DNA of 64,000 bases from an uncultured Selenomonadales bacterium (GTDB taxonomy: Bacteria; Bacillota; Negativicutes; Selenomonadales; Selenomonadaceae): positions 33,821 through 97,820 of the forward strand of contig CAMHCS010000005.1 of the NCBI GenBank assembly GCA_946183785.1, written 5' to 3'. Below, in pieces: positions 33,512 to 43,133 of this stretch. How positions within the stretch are numbered: the stretch's first letter is position 1; the number at the start of each line of letters is the position of its first letter. A program made the position numbers and the translations under genes. The notes beneath the pieces are model-generated. The model saw nothing but the letters and a program-made list of their open reading frames with translations, had not been told where the DNA came from and searched no databases.

Positions 33512-36340
33512 TTACGGCTCGGAGGCGCGTATCGCCTCGGTGGCCTGTTCCTGCGTCATCAATATTTCTCTTGGCTTGCTGCCAACGTTCGGCCCGACAA
33601 TCCCCAGCTCCTCCATTGTGTCAATCAGCCGCCCCGCACGCGTATAGCCGATACGGAACCGCCGCTGGATGCCCGACGTGGACGCCTGCCCTGTCGTCAG
33701 CACAAGGTCGACGGCCTTTTCCAAAAGTTCGTCGTACTGGGACGCCGAGTTTTTTCCCTTGCCCTTTTCTTTATGCTCCGCGTCCTCCGCCGCTTCCTCA
33801 GTGAATCGCATGATTTCCTCGTCCGGCTCCGGTTCCTCGCACTGCGAGCGAACGAAATCCAGGAGGCGCTCAATTTCCTCGTCGCTGATGAACGCGCCCT
33901 GCACGCGAATCGGCTTCGCCGCGCCAATCGGATAAAAGAGCATATCTCCTTTGCCCAGGAGCTTCTCCGCGCCGCCTGTATCAAGAATCGTCCGCGAGTC
34001 AATCTGCGACGAAACGGCAAACGAGATGCGGGACGGAATATTCGTCTTGATCGTACCGGTGATGACGTCCACCGACGGCCTTTGCGTCGCCAGAACCAGA
34101 TGGATCCCGGCAGCGCGCGCCTTCTGCGCAAGGCGGAAAATCGCTTCCTCCACGTCCTTTGGCGCGACCATCATCAGATCGGCCAATTCGTCAATAATGA
34201 TGACGACAGCCGGCATTTTTTCCTCCGGTACGACATCGTTATAGTCCGCCATTTTGCGAACGCCGAGCTCGGCAAATTTCGCGTACCGCTTTTCCATTTC
34301 CTGCACGGCCCAGTTCAACACCGAAGCCGCTTTTTTCGAGTCGGTGACCACCGGCACCATCAAATGCGGGATTCCATTATAATTGGAAAGCTCGACCATC
34401 TTTGGGTCGATCATGATGAACTTGACTTCGTCGGGGCGCGCCTTGAACAGGATGCTGGTAATCAAAGTATTGACGCAAACCGACTTGCCCGATCCCGTCG
34501 CTCCCGCAATCAAGAGGTGCGGCATGGCGCCGAGATCGGCAAATATCGCCTGGCCGCCGATGTCGATGCCAAGGCCGACGGTCAGCGGAGACTCAGCCTT
34601 CATAAACGCCTCATCTTCCAAGACGTCGCGAAGAGTCACGCCCTCCAATTTTTTGTTCGGCACTTCGACGCCGATAGCCGCCTTTCCCGGCACCGGCTCA
34701 ATGCGCACTGAAAACGCTGCCAACGCCAGCGCAAGGTCGTCGGCAAGATTCTCTATTTTCGAAACCTTCACGCCCGGCGCGGGTTTCAGCTCATAGCGCG
34801 TAACTGCCGGGCCGTGACAGGCGTTGATGATGTCGGCTTTTACGCGGAAGTCTTCAAGGGTCTGTGCGAGAACACGAGCGTTTTCGCCGATTTCCCGCTC
34901 CAATTCACCATCCTGCTCCGTTTGGCGCTTTTCCAAAATCTCGGAGACCTTCGGAAGCTGATATTCCTTCTCTTCCCCTTCCTTTATTTCCTCCAAAAAT
35001 TCCTCATGCCCCATCGCACGGCTCATAGCCCGTGCCAGAGCATCCTGCGCGTTCTCCTCGGAAAACCCGTCCGCGTGAGCCGACGAGTCTGCCGTCTCCG
35101 GCTTTGCATACCGGCTGTATTCGATGGAAAACGACGCCGTCGTTTTTTCTTCTTCTTCTTTTTCTTCTCCCGGTTCACAGACGGATGCGGACGCTTCCTT
35201 CTCCTCTTCCGCCTGTTCCGGACGATTCTCCGAACGCTCCAGCACTGCGGGCGCTTCTTCCACCTCGACGCCGGGCATTACATGCTCTTCTTTCTCGCTC
35301 AGAGCCGCAATAGGAACATCCGACTGAATCTCAGCACTTCCCGCCGCTATCGGTTCTTTCGATTCTTCCGTCGACGGCTCCGGCTCTTCAATTCTCATCG
35401 CCGCACGACTACGCGCCTCCGAACGACGGCGAAGCCGCGCCAAAAATCCGTCCTTCACCGGTCCCGTCTTCGGCCGCACGATGGTCATGGGCGCTTCCGG
35501 CTCAACCGGCGTCTCTGCCTGCGTCTCTGCCTGCGTCTCCGACGCCCCAGTTGCAAGGCCGACCTGTTCCATTGTCGTTTCCGCAGCAAAACGCCCGTCC
35601 TGCGTCTGGTCGTATACGCCGCGGCGTGCTCCCAACATTTCCTGCGAAACGGGAGCATTTGTCGTTCCTTGCCGCTCAGCCTCCCCGGTATCCATTGCCT
35701 GGCGCGCCTCTTCCTCCGCGCGGCGCCGTTCTCTGCGTTCCTCAATACGACCGCGCGCCGTCTCAAAAGCCGACCGTGCCGCCGACGCGCCCGCCTTCGC
35801 CTTGTCCCTCGTCCGCAAAATCCCATTGGCGAGCGACCATTTCGTCGTCCAGAGGAACGTCCCCAAAAGCCCCGCGAGCGTCACCACAAGCCCGCCGCTG
35901 ACGCCAACAAATTTGCGGAGCAGCAGCAAAAGGCCGCCGCCAAGAAGGCCACCGCCTGTCGGCAGGCTTTCCGCCAATATTTCCGCCCCCCGCTCTACCG
36001 AAAAATGGTGATAAAGTGCCAACGCGAAGGCCAAAAATCCGAAAACGCCCAAAAACCCTGCCGAAATTGCCGACTGGTGCTTGACGATACGCGTACCGCC
36101 CGCCCAAAGCATAACAGCAACGAATATCCAACTCCCGACGCCGAAGAAATACCGGAAAAAACGCGCCAGCCAAAGGCCGACGAATCCGGCGTTGAAGCCC
36201 AAAAGGCCGCAGACCGAAAGGACCGCCATCGCCACCATGGCGACGCCGATCAATTCATGCCTGCGCCTTATGCTCGCCTCGTCGACCTTAGACCTCAGAG
36301 ACTTCTTTTTACGCGTCGTCCGCTTCCCCAACAAAATCAC
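33512..36340 (-). CDS. ftsK: DNA translocase FtsK/SpoIIIE
   Basis: A 942-residue septal DNA pump. The N-terminus has about four transmembrane helices (30-180). A long, low-complexity, Glu-rich linker spans roughly 185-470. The motor follows: alpha/beta domains with Walker A GATGSGKSV near 610 and Walker B VVIIIDELADLMMV. The C-terminal gamma winged helix (TGQASTSGIQRRFRIGYTRAGRLIDTMEELGIVG) reads KOPS-like sequences. Longer than SpoIIIE because of the linker, which contains a short 12-bp tandem repeat. Confidence 0.96.
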   Translation of the reverse strand: MILLGKRTTRKKKSLRSKVDEASIRRRHELIGVAMVAMAVLSVCGLLGFNAGFVGLWLARFFRYFFGVGSWIFVAVMLWAGGTRIVKHQSAISAGFLGVFGFLAFALALYHHFSVERGAEILAESLPTGGGLLGGGLLLLLRKFVGVSGGLVVTLAGLLGTFLWTTKWSLANGILRTRDKAKAGASAARSAFETARGRIEERRERRRAEEEARQAMDTGEAERQGTTNAPVSQEMLGARRGVYDQTQDGRFAAETTMEQVGLATGASETQAETQAETPVEPEAPMTIVRPKTGPVKDGFLARLRRRSEARSRAAMRIEEPEPSTEESKEPIAAGSAEIQSDVPIAALSEKEEHVMPGVEVEEAPAVLERSENRPEQAEEEKEASASVCEPGEEKEEEEKTTASFSIEYSRYAKPETADSSAHADGFSEENAQDALARAMSRAMGHEEFLEEIKEGEEKEYQLPKVSEILEKRQTEQDGELEREIGENARVLAQTLEDFRVKADIINACHGPAVTRYELKPAPGVKVSKIENLADDLALALAAFSVRIEPVPGKAAIGVEVPNKKLEGVTLRDVLEDEAFMKAESPLTVGLGIDIGGQAIFADLGAMPHLLIAGATGSGKSVCVNTLITSILFKARPDEVKFIMIDPKMVELSNYNGIPHLMVPVVTDSKKAASVLNWAVQEMEKRYAKFAELGVRKMADYNDVVPEEKMPAVVIIIDELADLMMVAPKDVEEAIFRLAQKARAAGIHLVLATQRPSVDVITGTIKTNIPSRISFAVSSQIDSRTILDTGGAEKLLGKGDMLFYPIGAAKPIRVQGAFISDEEIERLLDFVRSQCEEPEPDEEIMRFTEEAAEDAEHKEKGKGKNSASQYDELLEKAVDLVLTTGQASTSGIQRRFRIGYTRAGRLIDTMEELGIVGPNVGSKPREILMTQEQATEAIRASEP
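35509..35540. repeat. Short tandem repeat inside the ftsK linker
   Basis: A 12-base unit GCGTCTCTGCCT occurs twice in full, followed by a partial third copy. In frame it encodes repeated ETQA, so copy-number change would alter linker length without a frameshift. Confidence 0.6.
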
Positions 36341-36363
36341 CTTGAAAAATTATTCTTCGGCCG

Positions 36364-37641
36364 TCAAATCTTCGCAGAAATCCGTTCCGCGCAACGGTTC
36401 GCCTCGAAGAGCACGCGCTCTTCGTCCAGTGTCCGCAGCTGCTTTTTCTCCATCAACAGCTTGCCCGCTACCATTACCGTGTCGACGTCGGCGCTGCTCG
36501 CCGCATACACCAGGAGTGAAACAAGGTCGAATTTCGGCGTCCACGCCGCGCCGCTCATGTCAAACAGCACAATATCGGCAAGGCAGCCTTCCTCGATTTT
36601 GCCCAGATTTTTGAGGCCAACCGCTTTCGCTCCGTACTCCGTGCCCATGCGCACCGCTTCCAACGCGGGCACCGCCAGCGGGTCTAGGGTGTCGACCTTG
36701 TGCAGGAGAGCCGCAAGGCGAATCTCTTCCAGCATATCGAGATTGTTGTTGCTCGAAGCGCCGTCGGTGCCAAGGCCAACGCAGACGCCGGCTTTCAATA
36801 GCTGCGGCACAGGACCGACCCCGCTGGCAAGCTTCATGTTGCTTCCGGGATTGTGAGCAACCCGGGCACCGTATTTCTTCATCAGCGCGATATCGTCATC
36901 CGACAGATGCACGCAATGGGCGCCCAGTACGCCGCAATCGAGAATGCCCGTCTCCTCCATCAACGCGATCGGCGTCATGCCATAATCTTTCAGGCAATTC
37001 TCGACTTCGCCCTTCGTCTCGGCAAGGTGGATATGCACCTCGGCCTTGCGCTCCTTAGCGATTGCCGCGACGCGCCGCAGGAAGTCCGGCGGGCAGGTGT
37101 AAGGCGCGTGGGGACCGAACATCACTGTAACGCGCCCGTCGCCCGCGCCGTGATAGTCGTCGAACAGCTTCTTATTCTCCTCCAACGCCGCCTCGCCGTT
37201 CGGCGCAACGCCAATAATGCCCCGTGACAGCACGCCGCGGAGCCCGGATTCGATCGTGACTTCGGCAACCTTCTCCATATCGCCGTACATATCGGCAAAA
37301 GTCGTGGTGCCTGTGCGGATCATCTCCACCGCCGCCAGCATCGCACCCCAGAATATATCGTCCTTCTTCATCTTCGCCTCGATGGGCCAGATTTTATTTT
37401 GCAGCCAGTCCATCAGGTTCATATCATCGGCGTAGCTGCGGAGCAGCGTCATCGACGCGTGCGTATGCGCGTTGACGAATCCCGGCAGGGCCAACTTATT
37501 CTTGGCGTCGATTACCGTTTCGGCGGCAAAATCAGTTGCCTCTCCGACCTTCGCGATTTTTACGCCGTCAACGGCGATATTCGTTTCCTTAACGCTGCCG
37601 TCCGGCAAAAGTACCGACGCGCCCTTGATGAGTGTTTTCAC
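36364..37641 (-). CDS. mtaD: 5-methylthioadenosine/S-adenosylhomocysteine deaminase
   Basis: About 425 residues, amidohydrolase superfamily. PGFVNAHTHASMTLLRSYADDMNLMDWL carries the first two metal His; HIHLAETKGE, GAHCVHLSDDD and GLGTDGASSNNNLDM give the remaining His and Asp ligands. MtaD enzymes deaminate SAH, methylthioadenosine and sometimes adenosine to the inosine forms. I chose GTG at 37641 because it gives the family N-terminus and has AAAGGAG upstream; a GTG seven codons earlier overlaps the ahcY stop. Lies directly after ahcY. Confidence 0.9.
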   Translation of the reverse strand: MKTLIKGASVLLPDGSVKETNIAVDGVKIAKVGEATDFAAETVIDAKNKLALPGFVNAHTHASMTLLRSYADDMNLMDWLQNKIWPIEAKMKKDDIFWGAMLAAVEMIRTGTTTFADMYGDMEKVAEVTIESGLRGVLSRGIIGVAPNGEAALEENKKLFDDYHGAGDGRVTVMFGPHAPYTCPPDFLRRVAAIAKERKAEVHIHLAETKGEVENCLKDYGMTPIALMEETGILDCGVLGAHCVHLSDDDIALMKKYGARVAHNPGSNMKLASGVGPVPQLLKAGVCVGLGTDGASSNNNLDMLEEIRLAALLHKVDTLDPLAVPALEAVRMGTEYGAKAVGLKNLGKIEEGCLADIVLFDMSGAAWTPKFDLVSLLVYAASSADVDTVMVAGKLLMEKKQLRTLDEERVLFEANRCAERISAKI

Positions 37642-37658
37642 GTTTCTTTCCGCTCCTT

Positions 37659-38903
37659 TCACGCCATCCCGATATACGCTTTCTGCTCCGGCGTCAGCTC
37701 GTCAATCTCGATACCCATCGACGCCAGCTTCATGCGTGCAATCCTGTCGTTGATCTCATTGGGCATCAGATAGACTTCTTTCTTCAGTTCCTTTCCATGA
37801 TTCAAAATATGAAGCGCCGAGAAGAACTGCACCGCGAACGAAAGGTCCATGACCTCCGCCGGGTGTCCGTCGCCCGCCGCAAGATTCACAAGACGCCCTT
37901 CCGCCAACAGATAAATCTTGCGCCCGTCCTTCTGCACAAACTCCTCGATATTCGGCTTGACTGTCCGATGCGAAACGGAGGCGGCAGTGAGCTCGGGGAT
38001 ATTGATTTCGACGTCGAAATGCCCCGCGTTCGCGAGCAGCGCGCCGTCCTTCATCGACTCGTAATGCCGTCCCCGGATTACGTCTTTATCGCCAGTCAGC
38101 GTCAGGAACACATCGCCGATCTTCGCGGCCTCGTCCATGGGCATGACACGGAAGCCGTCGAAGACCGCTTCAATCGCCTTGATTGGGTCGACTTCGGTGA
38201 TGATGACGTTAGCGCCCATGCCTTTCGCGCGCATGGCGCCGCCTTTGCCGCACCAGCCATAGCCGGCGATGACCACGTTCTTGCCCGCGACAATCAGGTT
38301 CGTCGTCCGCATGATGCCGTCCCAAGTCGACTGACCTGTACCGTAGCGATTGTCGAAAAGATATTTGCAATAGGCGTCGTTAGCCGCGATCATCGGGAAA
38401 TCCAGCTCGCCCTTCGCCGCCAGCGCATGCAGGCGTAAAACACCTGTGGTCGTTTCCTCAGAACCGCCCAGCAGCCCGTCCAGAAGCTCCCGATGCTTCG
38501 TATGGAGCATCGCCACAAGATCACCGCCGTCGTCGACGATGATATTCGGCTTCGTCTCCGTCAGCGCCTTTTCCAAAAATCCGTCGTATTCCTCCGCCGT
38601 ACAGGCATGGGTCGCAAAGACGTTCACGCCGTCCTCCACCAGCGCCGCCGCCACATCGTCCTGCGTGGAAAGAGGATTGCTTCCCGTCACCGTGACCTCC
38701 GCGCCCGCATGCATCAGCACCTCAGCCAGATATGCGGTCTTTGCCTCTAAATGGATCGTCAGCACCACACGCGTTCCCGCGAAGGGCTTCGACACAGAAT
38801 ATTCCTCGTCGAGCTTCCTGAGCACCGGCATAAAATTCTTTACCCACTCGATCTTGTCGTGCCCGGAGGGCGCCAGCTTCATATCGCGAACAATAGATTT
38901 CAT
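37659..38903 (-). CDS. ahcY: Adenosylhomocysteinase
   Basis: A 414-residue NAD-dependent S-adenosylhomocysteine hydrolase that splits SAH into homocysteine and adenosine. The NAD-binding stretch [30 protein letters not shown] and the substrate-site [14 protein letters not shown] are clear. This is the shorter bacterial/archaeal form without the 40-residue insert. ATG at 38903 follows AAGGAGG; an in-frame upstream ATG at 38927 lacks such a site. Promoter at 38946-38974. Confidence 0.95.
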   Translation of the reverse strand: MKSIVRDMKLAPSGHDKIEWVKNFMPVLRKLDEEYSVSKPFAGTRVVLTIHLEAKTAYLAEVLMHAGAEVTVTGSNPLSTQDDVAAALVEDGVNVFATHACTAEEYDGFLEKALTETKPNIIVDDGGDLVAMLHTKHRELLDGLLGGSEETTTGVLRLHALAAKGELDFPMIAANDAYCKYLFDNRYGTGQSTWDGIMRTTNLIVAGKNVVIAGYGWCGKGGAMRAKGMGANVIITEVDPIKAIEAVFDGFRVMPMDEAAKIGDVFLTLTGDKDVIRGRHYESMKDGALLANAGHFDVEINIPELTAASVSHRTVKPNIEEFVQKDGRKIYLLAEGRLVNLAAGDGHPAEVMDLSFAVQFFSALHILNHGKELKKEVYLMPNEINDRIARMKLASMGIEIDELTPEQKAYIGMA

Positions 38904-38945
38904 TATTGTTTCCTCCTTTTTAGACAATCAATATCATATTTCAAT

Positions 38946-38974
38946 ATTATATAAAAAAAACTATGATTCAGCAA
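38946..38974 (-). promoter_or_regulatory. Promoter of ahcY
   Basis: TTGCTG (38969-38974) and TATAAT (38946-38951) on the minus strand, 17-base spacing; the -35 lies within the last codons of surE. Confidence 0.6.
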
Positions 38975-39746
38975 GCCGCCCCGAAAACCGCGAGGATATT
39001 CCATGCTTCCGGAGGATCGATGCATCCGACATATCCGCCGTCAGCGGCGTCACAGATACGAAGCCCTCCTCCGTCCGGCGAATGTCCGTATCCTCGTCGT
39101 TATTCCAATCATAGATTTCGCCGCCGATATGGTAATAAAGCTGCCCGTCCCGCTCAATGCGGTCAAAAGCGTTAATATAATCCCGATGGCCGAGGGTCGC
39201 CCAGACAAATTCCGCTTTCCCGCCACGAAGCGCCTTGGGGAAATTCACGTTCAGAAAAAAATCGCCGCCGCCCTCTTTCAGAAGCCACGGCAATTTCTCC
39301 GCGAAGATTACCGCCGTTTCCTCGGAGGAAAGCGACGAACGGGCGTCCAGCGAAAGGGCAACGGCGGGAATCCCGTGCATATACCCCTCCAGCGCGCCAC
39401 CCACTGTTCCGGAGTATAAAACATCCGTGCCGAGGTTCGCGCCCCTGTTGACCCCGGAAATCACCAGCCCCGGCCGCGCGTCCTTCTTCATCAGCGCTTC
39501 CAAATACACCTTTACACAATCCGTAGGCGTGCCGTCGATGCTCCATGCCTCGACACATTTTTCGCCGAAGCCTTCATAGACGCGCACCTCGATATCGCGG
39601 TGCACGGTCATCGCGTGGGCCATGCCGCTCTGCTCCGTAGCAGGAGCCGCGACAACCACCTCATGCCCCGCCGCCGAAAGCGCCTTAGTCAGCGCAAAAA
39701 GCCCTGTCGCCCGGATACCGTCGTCATTTGTCAAGAGAATCCGCAT
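38961..39746 (-). CDS. surE: 5'/3'-nucleotidase SurE
   Basis: A 261-residue metal-dependent nucleoside monophosphate phosphatase. MRILLTNDDGIRATG carries the Asp-Asp metal pair; SGVNRGANLGTDVLYSGTVGGALEG holds the Ser/Asn site. The start at 39746 follows TGGAGGA and gives the family N-terminus; the longer frame is not supported. Separated from aroB by 70 bases. Confidence 0.95.
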   Translation of the reverse strand: MRILLTNDDGIRATGLFALTKALSAAGHEVVVAAPATEQSGMAHAMTVHRDIEVRVYEGFGEKCVEAWSIDGTPTDCVKVYLEALMKKDARPGLVISGVNRGANLGTDVLYSGTVGGALEGYMHGIPAVALSLDARSSLSSEETAVIFAEKLPWLLKEGGGDFFLNVNFPKALRGGKAEFVWATLGHRDYINAFDRIERDGQLYYHIGGEIYDWNNDEDTDIRRTEEGFVSVTPLTADMSDASILRKHGISSRFSGRLAES

Positions 39747-39816
39747 ATCATTCCTCCAAAACGCCATGAATAAGGCCAGACATCTTCCCAACCTGACGAG
39801 AAAAGACCTGACAGGG

Positions 39817-40905
39817 TCAATCCGACACAATCATGCGCATACATTTCCTCACAGTGGGCTCCGGCACGTCCGTCACGGCTCTGACGCGTCCGACAGCTTC
39901 CATCAGGATCCATTTTACCTTTCCGTCCACGGCTTTCTTGTCATGGATAATCGCCGCCATCATGCCATCCTCAGTACAGCCCTCCGCCTGCGTAGGCAAC
40001 GAGAATTTCTCCAACAGCGCGCGAAGCCTCGCCACTTCCGAATTTTCGATCAGTCCCATCTCGTGGCTCAAATACGCCGCCCCCATCATGCCGACCGCAA
40101 CGGCCTCGCCATGATTGTACCGCACATAGCGCGTCTCTTTCTCAATGGCGTGCCCCAGCGTGTGCCCGAAATTGAGAATTGCGCGAAGCCCCAATTCCCG
40201 CTCATCCTTCGTCACAACCTCCGCCTTGATCTCACAGGAACGGACGACGAGATGTTCCACCGTTTCCGGTTGAAGCGCCAATATCGCCTCGGCGTGCTCC
40301 TCCAAATACTCAAAAAATTCCTCGTCAAAGATCACTCCGTACTTGACAATCTCTCCCAAGCCCGTTGAAATCTCCCGGCGCGGCAACGTTGTCAGACAAT
40401 GGAGGTCAATGAAAACGCGCTTCGGCTGGTAAAACGCGCCGATCAGGTTTTTCCCGAGACGATGGTTGACCGCAACCTTGCCTCCAACGCTGGAATCTAC
40501 CTGCGCCAAAAGGCTCGTCGGAATCTGCACGAAAGGAACGCCTCGCATATACGTTGCGGCAATAAAGCCCGCAAGGTCTCCGACCACGCCGCCGCCCAGT
40601 GCGACAATCACCGATTTCCGATCCAGCCCTACCTCAATCGCCTTCGTATATGCGCGCTCCGCTTCCGACAGCGACTTCGAGCCTTCCCCTGCCGGAACGA
40701 GCAAGACCGACGGCTGCTTTCCCACACGCCGGAGCATCTCCGCAAATTTCTCCCCGTGAACCTTTCCTACGTTGGAATCCGAAAGAATCAGCACTCGCGA
40801 AGAAAAACCCGCTTCTGCAAAATAGGAAGCGATTTCCTCCTCCAGGTTCTCGCCAATCAAAATATCATAGCCGTTCTCCGGCAAATCTACCCTGACCTTA
40901 CGCAC
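39817..40905 (-). CDS. aroB: 3-dehydroquinate synthase
   Basis: A 362-residue NAD- and metal-dependent enzyme, second step of the shikimate pathway. GGGVVGDLAGFIAATYMRGVPFVQIPTSLLAQVDSSVGGKVAVNH is the diagnostic block; zinc ligands are in EIVKYGVI and FGHTLGHAIE...NHGEAVAVGM. Overlaps aroK by eight bases. Confidence 0.97.
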   Translation of the reverse strand: MRKVRVDLPENGYDILIGENLEEEIASYFAEAGFSSRVLILSDSNVGKVHGEKFAEMLRRVGKQPSVLLVPAGEGSKSLSEAERAYTKAIEVGLDRKSVIVALGGGVVGDLAGFIAATYMRGVPFVQIPTSLLAQVDSSVGGKVAVNHRLGKNLIGAFYQPKRVFIDLHCLTTLPRREISTGLGEIVKYGVIFDEEFFEYLEEHAEAILALQPETVEHLVVRSCEIKAEVVTKDERELGLRAILNFGHTLGHAIEKETRYVRYNHGEAVAVGMMGAAYLSHEMGLIENSEVARLRALLEKFSLPTQAEGCTEDGMMAAIIHDKKAVDGKVKWILMEAVGRVRAVTDVPEPTVRKCMRMIVSD

Positions 40906-41425
40906 GGATGTAGCCTCCTACCCTCAAAAAATCGACGATCTCCTCCGATACCTCCATCGGGGATCTGCGGCTCGTGTCGATAGAAAAATCGGCACGCGCA
41001 TATATTTCACGGCGACTTTCCAATAGTTCCTCCACCGTCTTGCGCCGATCCTCATGTCGGTCGAGCATCGGCCGCTCGCCTCGGCGCTCCGTCCGAGCCA
41101 AAATCGTATCGACGTCGGCGGTCAGGCAGACGAGAACGCCTCGCTCTTTCAGTAGCCGAAAATTCTCCTCGTCCTTTACCGTGCCGCCGCCCGTAGCAAT
41201 CACCGTGAACTTCCTCTGCAAGACCTCCCGCACTGCCTCACGCTCCTTCGCGCGGAAATAATCCTCGCCTTTCGCCGCGAAAATCTCAGGCACGCTCATG
41301 CCTTCCTTCGCCTCAATGTATTTGTCAAGATCGACCAATCCGCAGCCGAGGCGAGTCGCCAGCATACGCCCGCAACTCGTTTTGCCGGTTCCCATGAAGC
41401 CGATCAAAACGACGTGTTTTGCCAT
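40898..41425 (-). CDS. aroK: Shikimate kinase
   Basis: A 175-residue kinase. Walker A GFMGTGKTSCGR, shikimate-binding DLDKYIEAKEGMSVPEIFAAKGEDYFRAKE and the GGG motif ATGGGTVKDEENF are intact, with the lid RTERRGERPML. ATG at 41425 gives the family N-terminus; it starts one base after the aroC stop. It phosphorylates shikimate with ATP. Confidence 0.97.
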   Translation of the reverse strand: MAKHVVLIGFMGTGKTSCGRMLATRLGCGLVDLDKYIEAKEGMSVPEIFAAKGEDYFRAKEREAVREVLQRKFTVIATGGGTVKDEENFRLLKERGVLVCLTADVDTILARTERRGERPMLDRHEDRRKTVEELLESRREIYARADFSIDTSRRSPMEVSEEIVDFLRVGGYIRA

Positions 41426-41426
41426 A

Positions 41427-42569
41427 TCAATTCCCCTCGATCCGCTCTCGATACGCGCGCACGGCCGCCGCCAGATCGCGCATCGAGTCGCCGCCGAACT
41501 TTTCCGTGACTGCGGCGGCAATCGTCAGCGCCGTCATCGCCTCGCCGACTACCGAGGCTGCCGATACCGCGCAGACGTCGCTTCGCTCCTTCGACGCCAA
41601 CACAGGCTGTTTTTTCGCTATATCGACCGAATGCAACGGAGTCATCAACGTCGGGATCGGCTTCATCACTGCGCGCATGACAATCGGCTCGCCGTTCGTC
41701 ATGCCGCCCTCGAGGCCGCCCGCGTGATTCGTCTTTCGTACCACGCGCCCGCTTTCGTCATAAAACATTTCGTCGTGCGCGAGGCTGCCCGGCAGTGATG
41801 CGTATCCGAATCCCTCTCCGATTTCCACGCCCTTGATGGCCTGGATCGACATCATTGCCGCGGCCAGCCGCGCGTCAAGCCGCCTGTCCCATTGGATATG
41901 ACTGCCGAGACCGACAGGCGCGCCTGTAACCACGACCTCGAACACGCCGCCCAGCGTATCCCCTGCCTCCTTCGCCCCGCGGATTTTCTCCTTCATGCGC
42001 TCTTCCGCTTCCGCGTCCCGGCAGTTCATCTCTGAAGTTTCGTTGCCTGACGTCTTTTTTGCGTCGGCAGTCACCCCGCCGATATTGAGCACTCGTGATG
42101 AAATCTCCATTCCGAGAGCCGAGAGGAATTGCTTCGCCACCGCGCCCGCCGCGACGCGCATCGTCGTCTCCCGCGCACTGGAACGTTCGAGAATATCGCG
42201 AATGTCCTCGCGGTCATATTTTCTGACGCCTGTCAAGTCGGCGTGGCCGGGACGCGCCGCCGTGACTTTCTCCCCCTCGGGCTTGCCGAAAGCCGCCATG
42301 CGGCCGGTCCAGTTTGCGAAGTCTGCATTTTTCACCTGTATCGTGATAGGATCTCCCAATGTCTCACTGAAACGCACGCCCGATACGATCTCCGCCTTGT
42401 CCGTCTCGATTTTCATGCGCCCGCCGCGGCCGTAGCCCTGCTGACGCCGCGCAAGGTCGCAGTTGATTTTCTCCAGATCCAGACGCAGCCCCGCAGGGAT
42501 ACCCTCCAATATGGCCGTCAGCGCCGGACCGTGAGATTCCCCCGCCGTCAGAAAACGAAGCTCTCCCAT
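41427..42569 (-). CDS. aroC: Chorismate synthase
   Basis: A 380-residue FMN-dependent enzyme, last step to chorismate. RFLTAGESHGPALTAILEGIPAG, DLARRQQGYGRGGRMKIE and the C-terminal NHAGGLEGGMTNGEPIVMRAVMKPIPTL are family blocks. Fifteen bases after the PilO-like gene, so co-transcription with the pilus-type genes is likely. Confidence 0.97.
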   Translation of the reverse strand: MGELRFLTAGESHGPALTAILEGIPAGLRLDLEKINCDLARRQQGYGRGGRMKIETDKAEIVSGVRFSETLGDPITIQVKNADFANWTGRMAAFGKPEGEKVTAARPGHADLTGVRKYDREDIRDILERSSARETTMRVAAGAVAKQFLSALGMEISSRVLNIGGVTADAKKTSGNETSEMNCRDAEAEERMKEKIRGAKEAGDTLGGVFEVVVTGAPVGLGSHIQWDRRLDARLAAAMMSIQAIKGVEIGEGFGYASLPGSLAHDEMFYDESGRVVRKTNHAGGLEGGMTNGEPIVMRAVMKPIPTLMTPLHSVDIAKKQPVLASKERSDVCAVSAASVVGEAMTALTIAAAVTEKFGGDSMRDLAAAVRAYRERIEGN

Positions 42570-42584
42570 TTCTTTTCTTCCTTT

Positions 42585-43118
42585 CTAAATCTTACGAGCG
42601 TAAATCCAAAGCTCAATCGTCCCCGTAAACGTGCCGACGTCGTCCGCCTTTCCGCGCACAGCGTCGATTTTCACGAACCGTCCCCGCTGCTCCAGCGAGT
42701 ACAGATAATCCATCAGAGCAAAATAATCGCCGCGAACGGAAAGCCGAATCGACGAGCGTGTCACGCCGTCCCCCGATTCCGCCTCTCCAGGCGCAACGCC
42801 AAGCAAAACGACGCCCGCCTCCGCCGCGCGTTTTTCCGTTTCCGTCAGAAAAGCGCTTTCCGCAAGCCGTGTTGGGAACATCTCATCAATGCGCCGCTTT
42901 CGCTCGCCGAGAGCTTTCGCTTCCTTCGCCGGGTCGGGGTGCGCGCGCCGAAACGCCGACGCCTCCGCCGCTTCCTGCAAAAGCCGCGCCGCTTCAGCCT
43001 CTTTCGCCTGCAGTTCCGCCTGCTGCGGCAAATGCAGCAAATAATAAAACGCCGCCCCCAAAAGGAGCGATAAAAGCGCCATGACGCCAAACCGCATCCG
43101 CGCCTGTTTTGCGCTCAT
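42585..43118 (-). CDS. PilO/GspM-like inner-membrane assembly protein
   Basis: A 177-residue bitopic protein: one transmembrane helix (about 10-28), a coiled coil (about 30-75), then a ferredoxin-like periplasmic domain (SIRLSVRGDYFALMDYLYSLEQRGRFVKIDAVRG, matching the PilO pattern of strand-helix with Y/F-LE-L). PilO or GspM proteins pair with PilN or GspL to form the inner-membrane platform of type IV pili or type II secretion. Fifteen bases after the upstream PilM-PilN fusion. Assignment between PilO and GspM is not certain. Confidence 0.78.
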   Translation of the reverse strand: MSAKQARMRFGVMALLSLLLGAAFYYLLHLPQQAELQAKEAEAARLLQEAAEASAFRRAHPDPAKEAKALGERKRRIDEMFPTRLAESAFLTETEKRAAEAGVVLLGVAPGEAESGDGVTRSSIRLSVRGDYFALMDYLYSLEQRGRFVKIDAVRGKADDVGTFTGTIELWIYARKI

Positions 43119-43133
43119 ATCTACCTCTTTTCG

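Noticed and set aside
34814..36856. 680-codon open frame on the plus strand
   Set aside because: Antisense to ftsK and mtaD; the product is rich in Arg and Phe runs that mirror the Glu-rich linker, with no recognisable domain.
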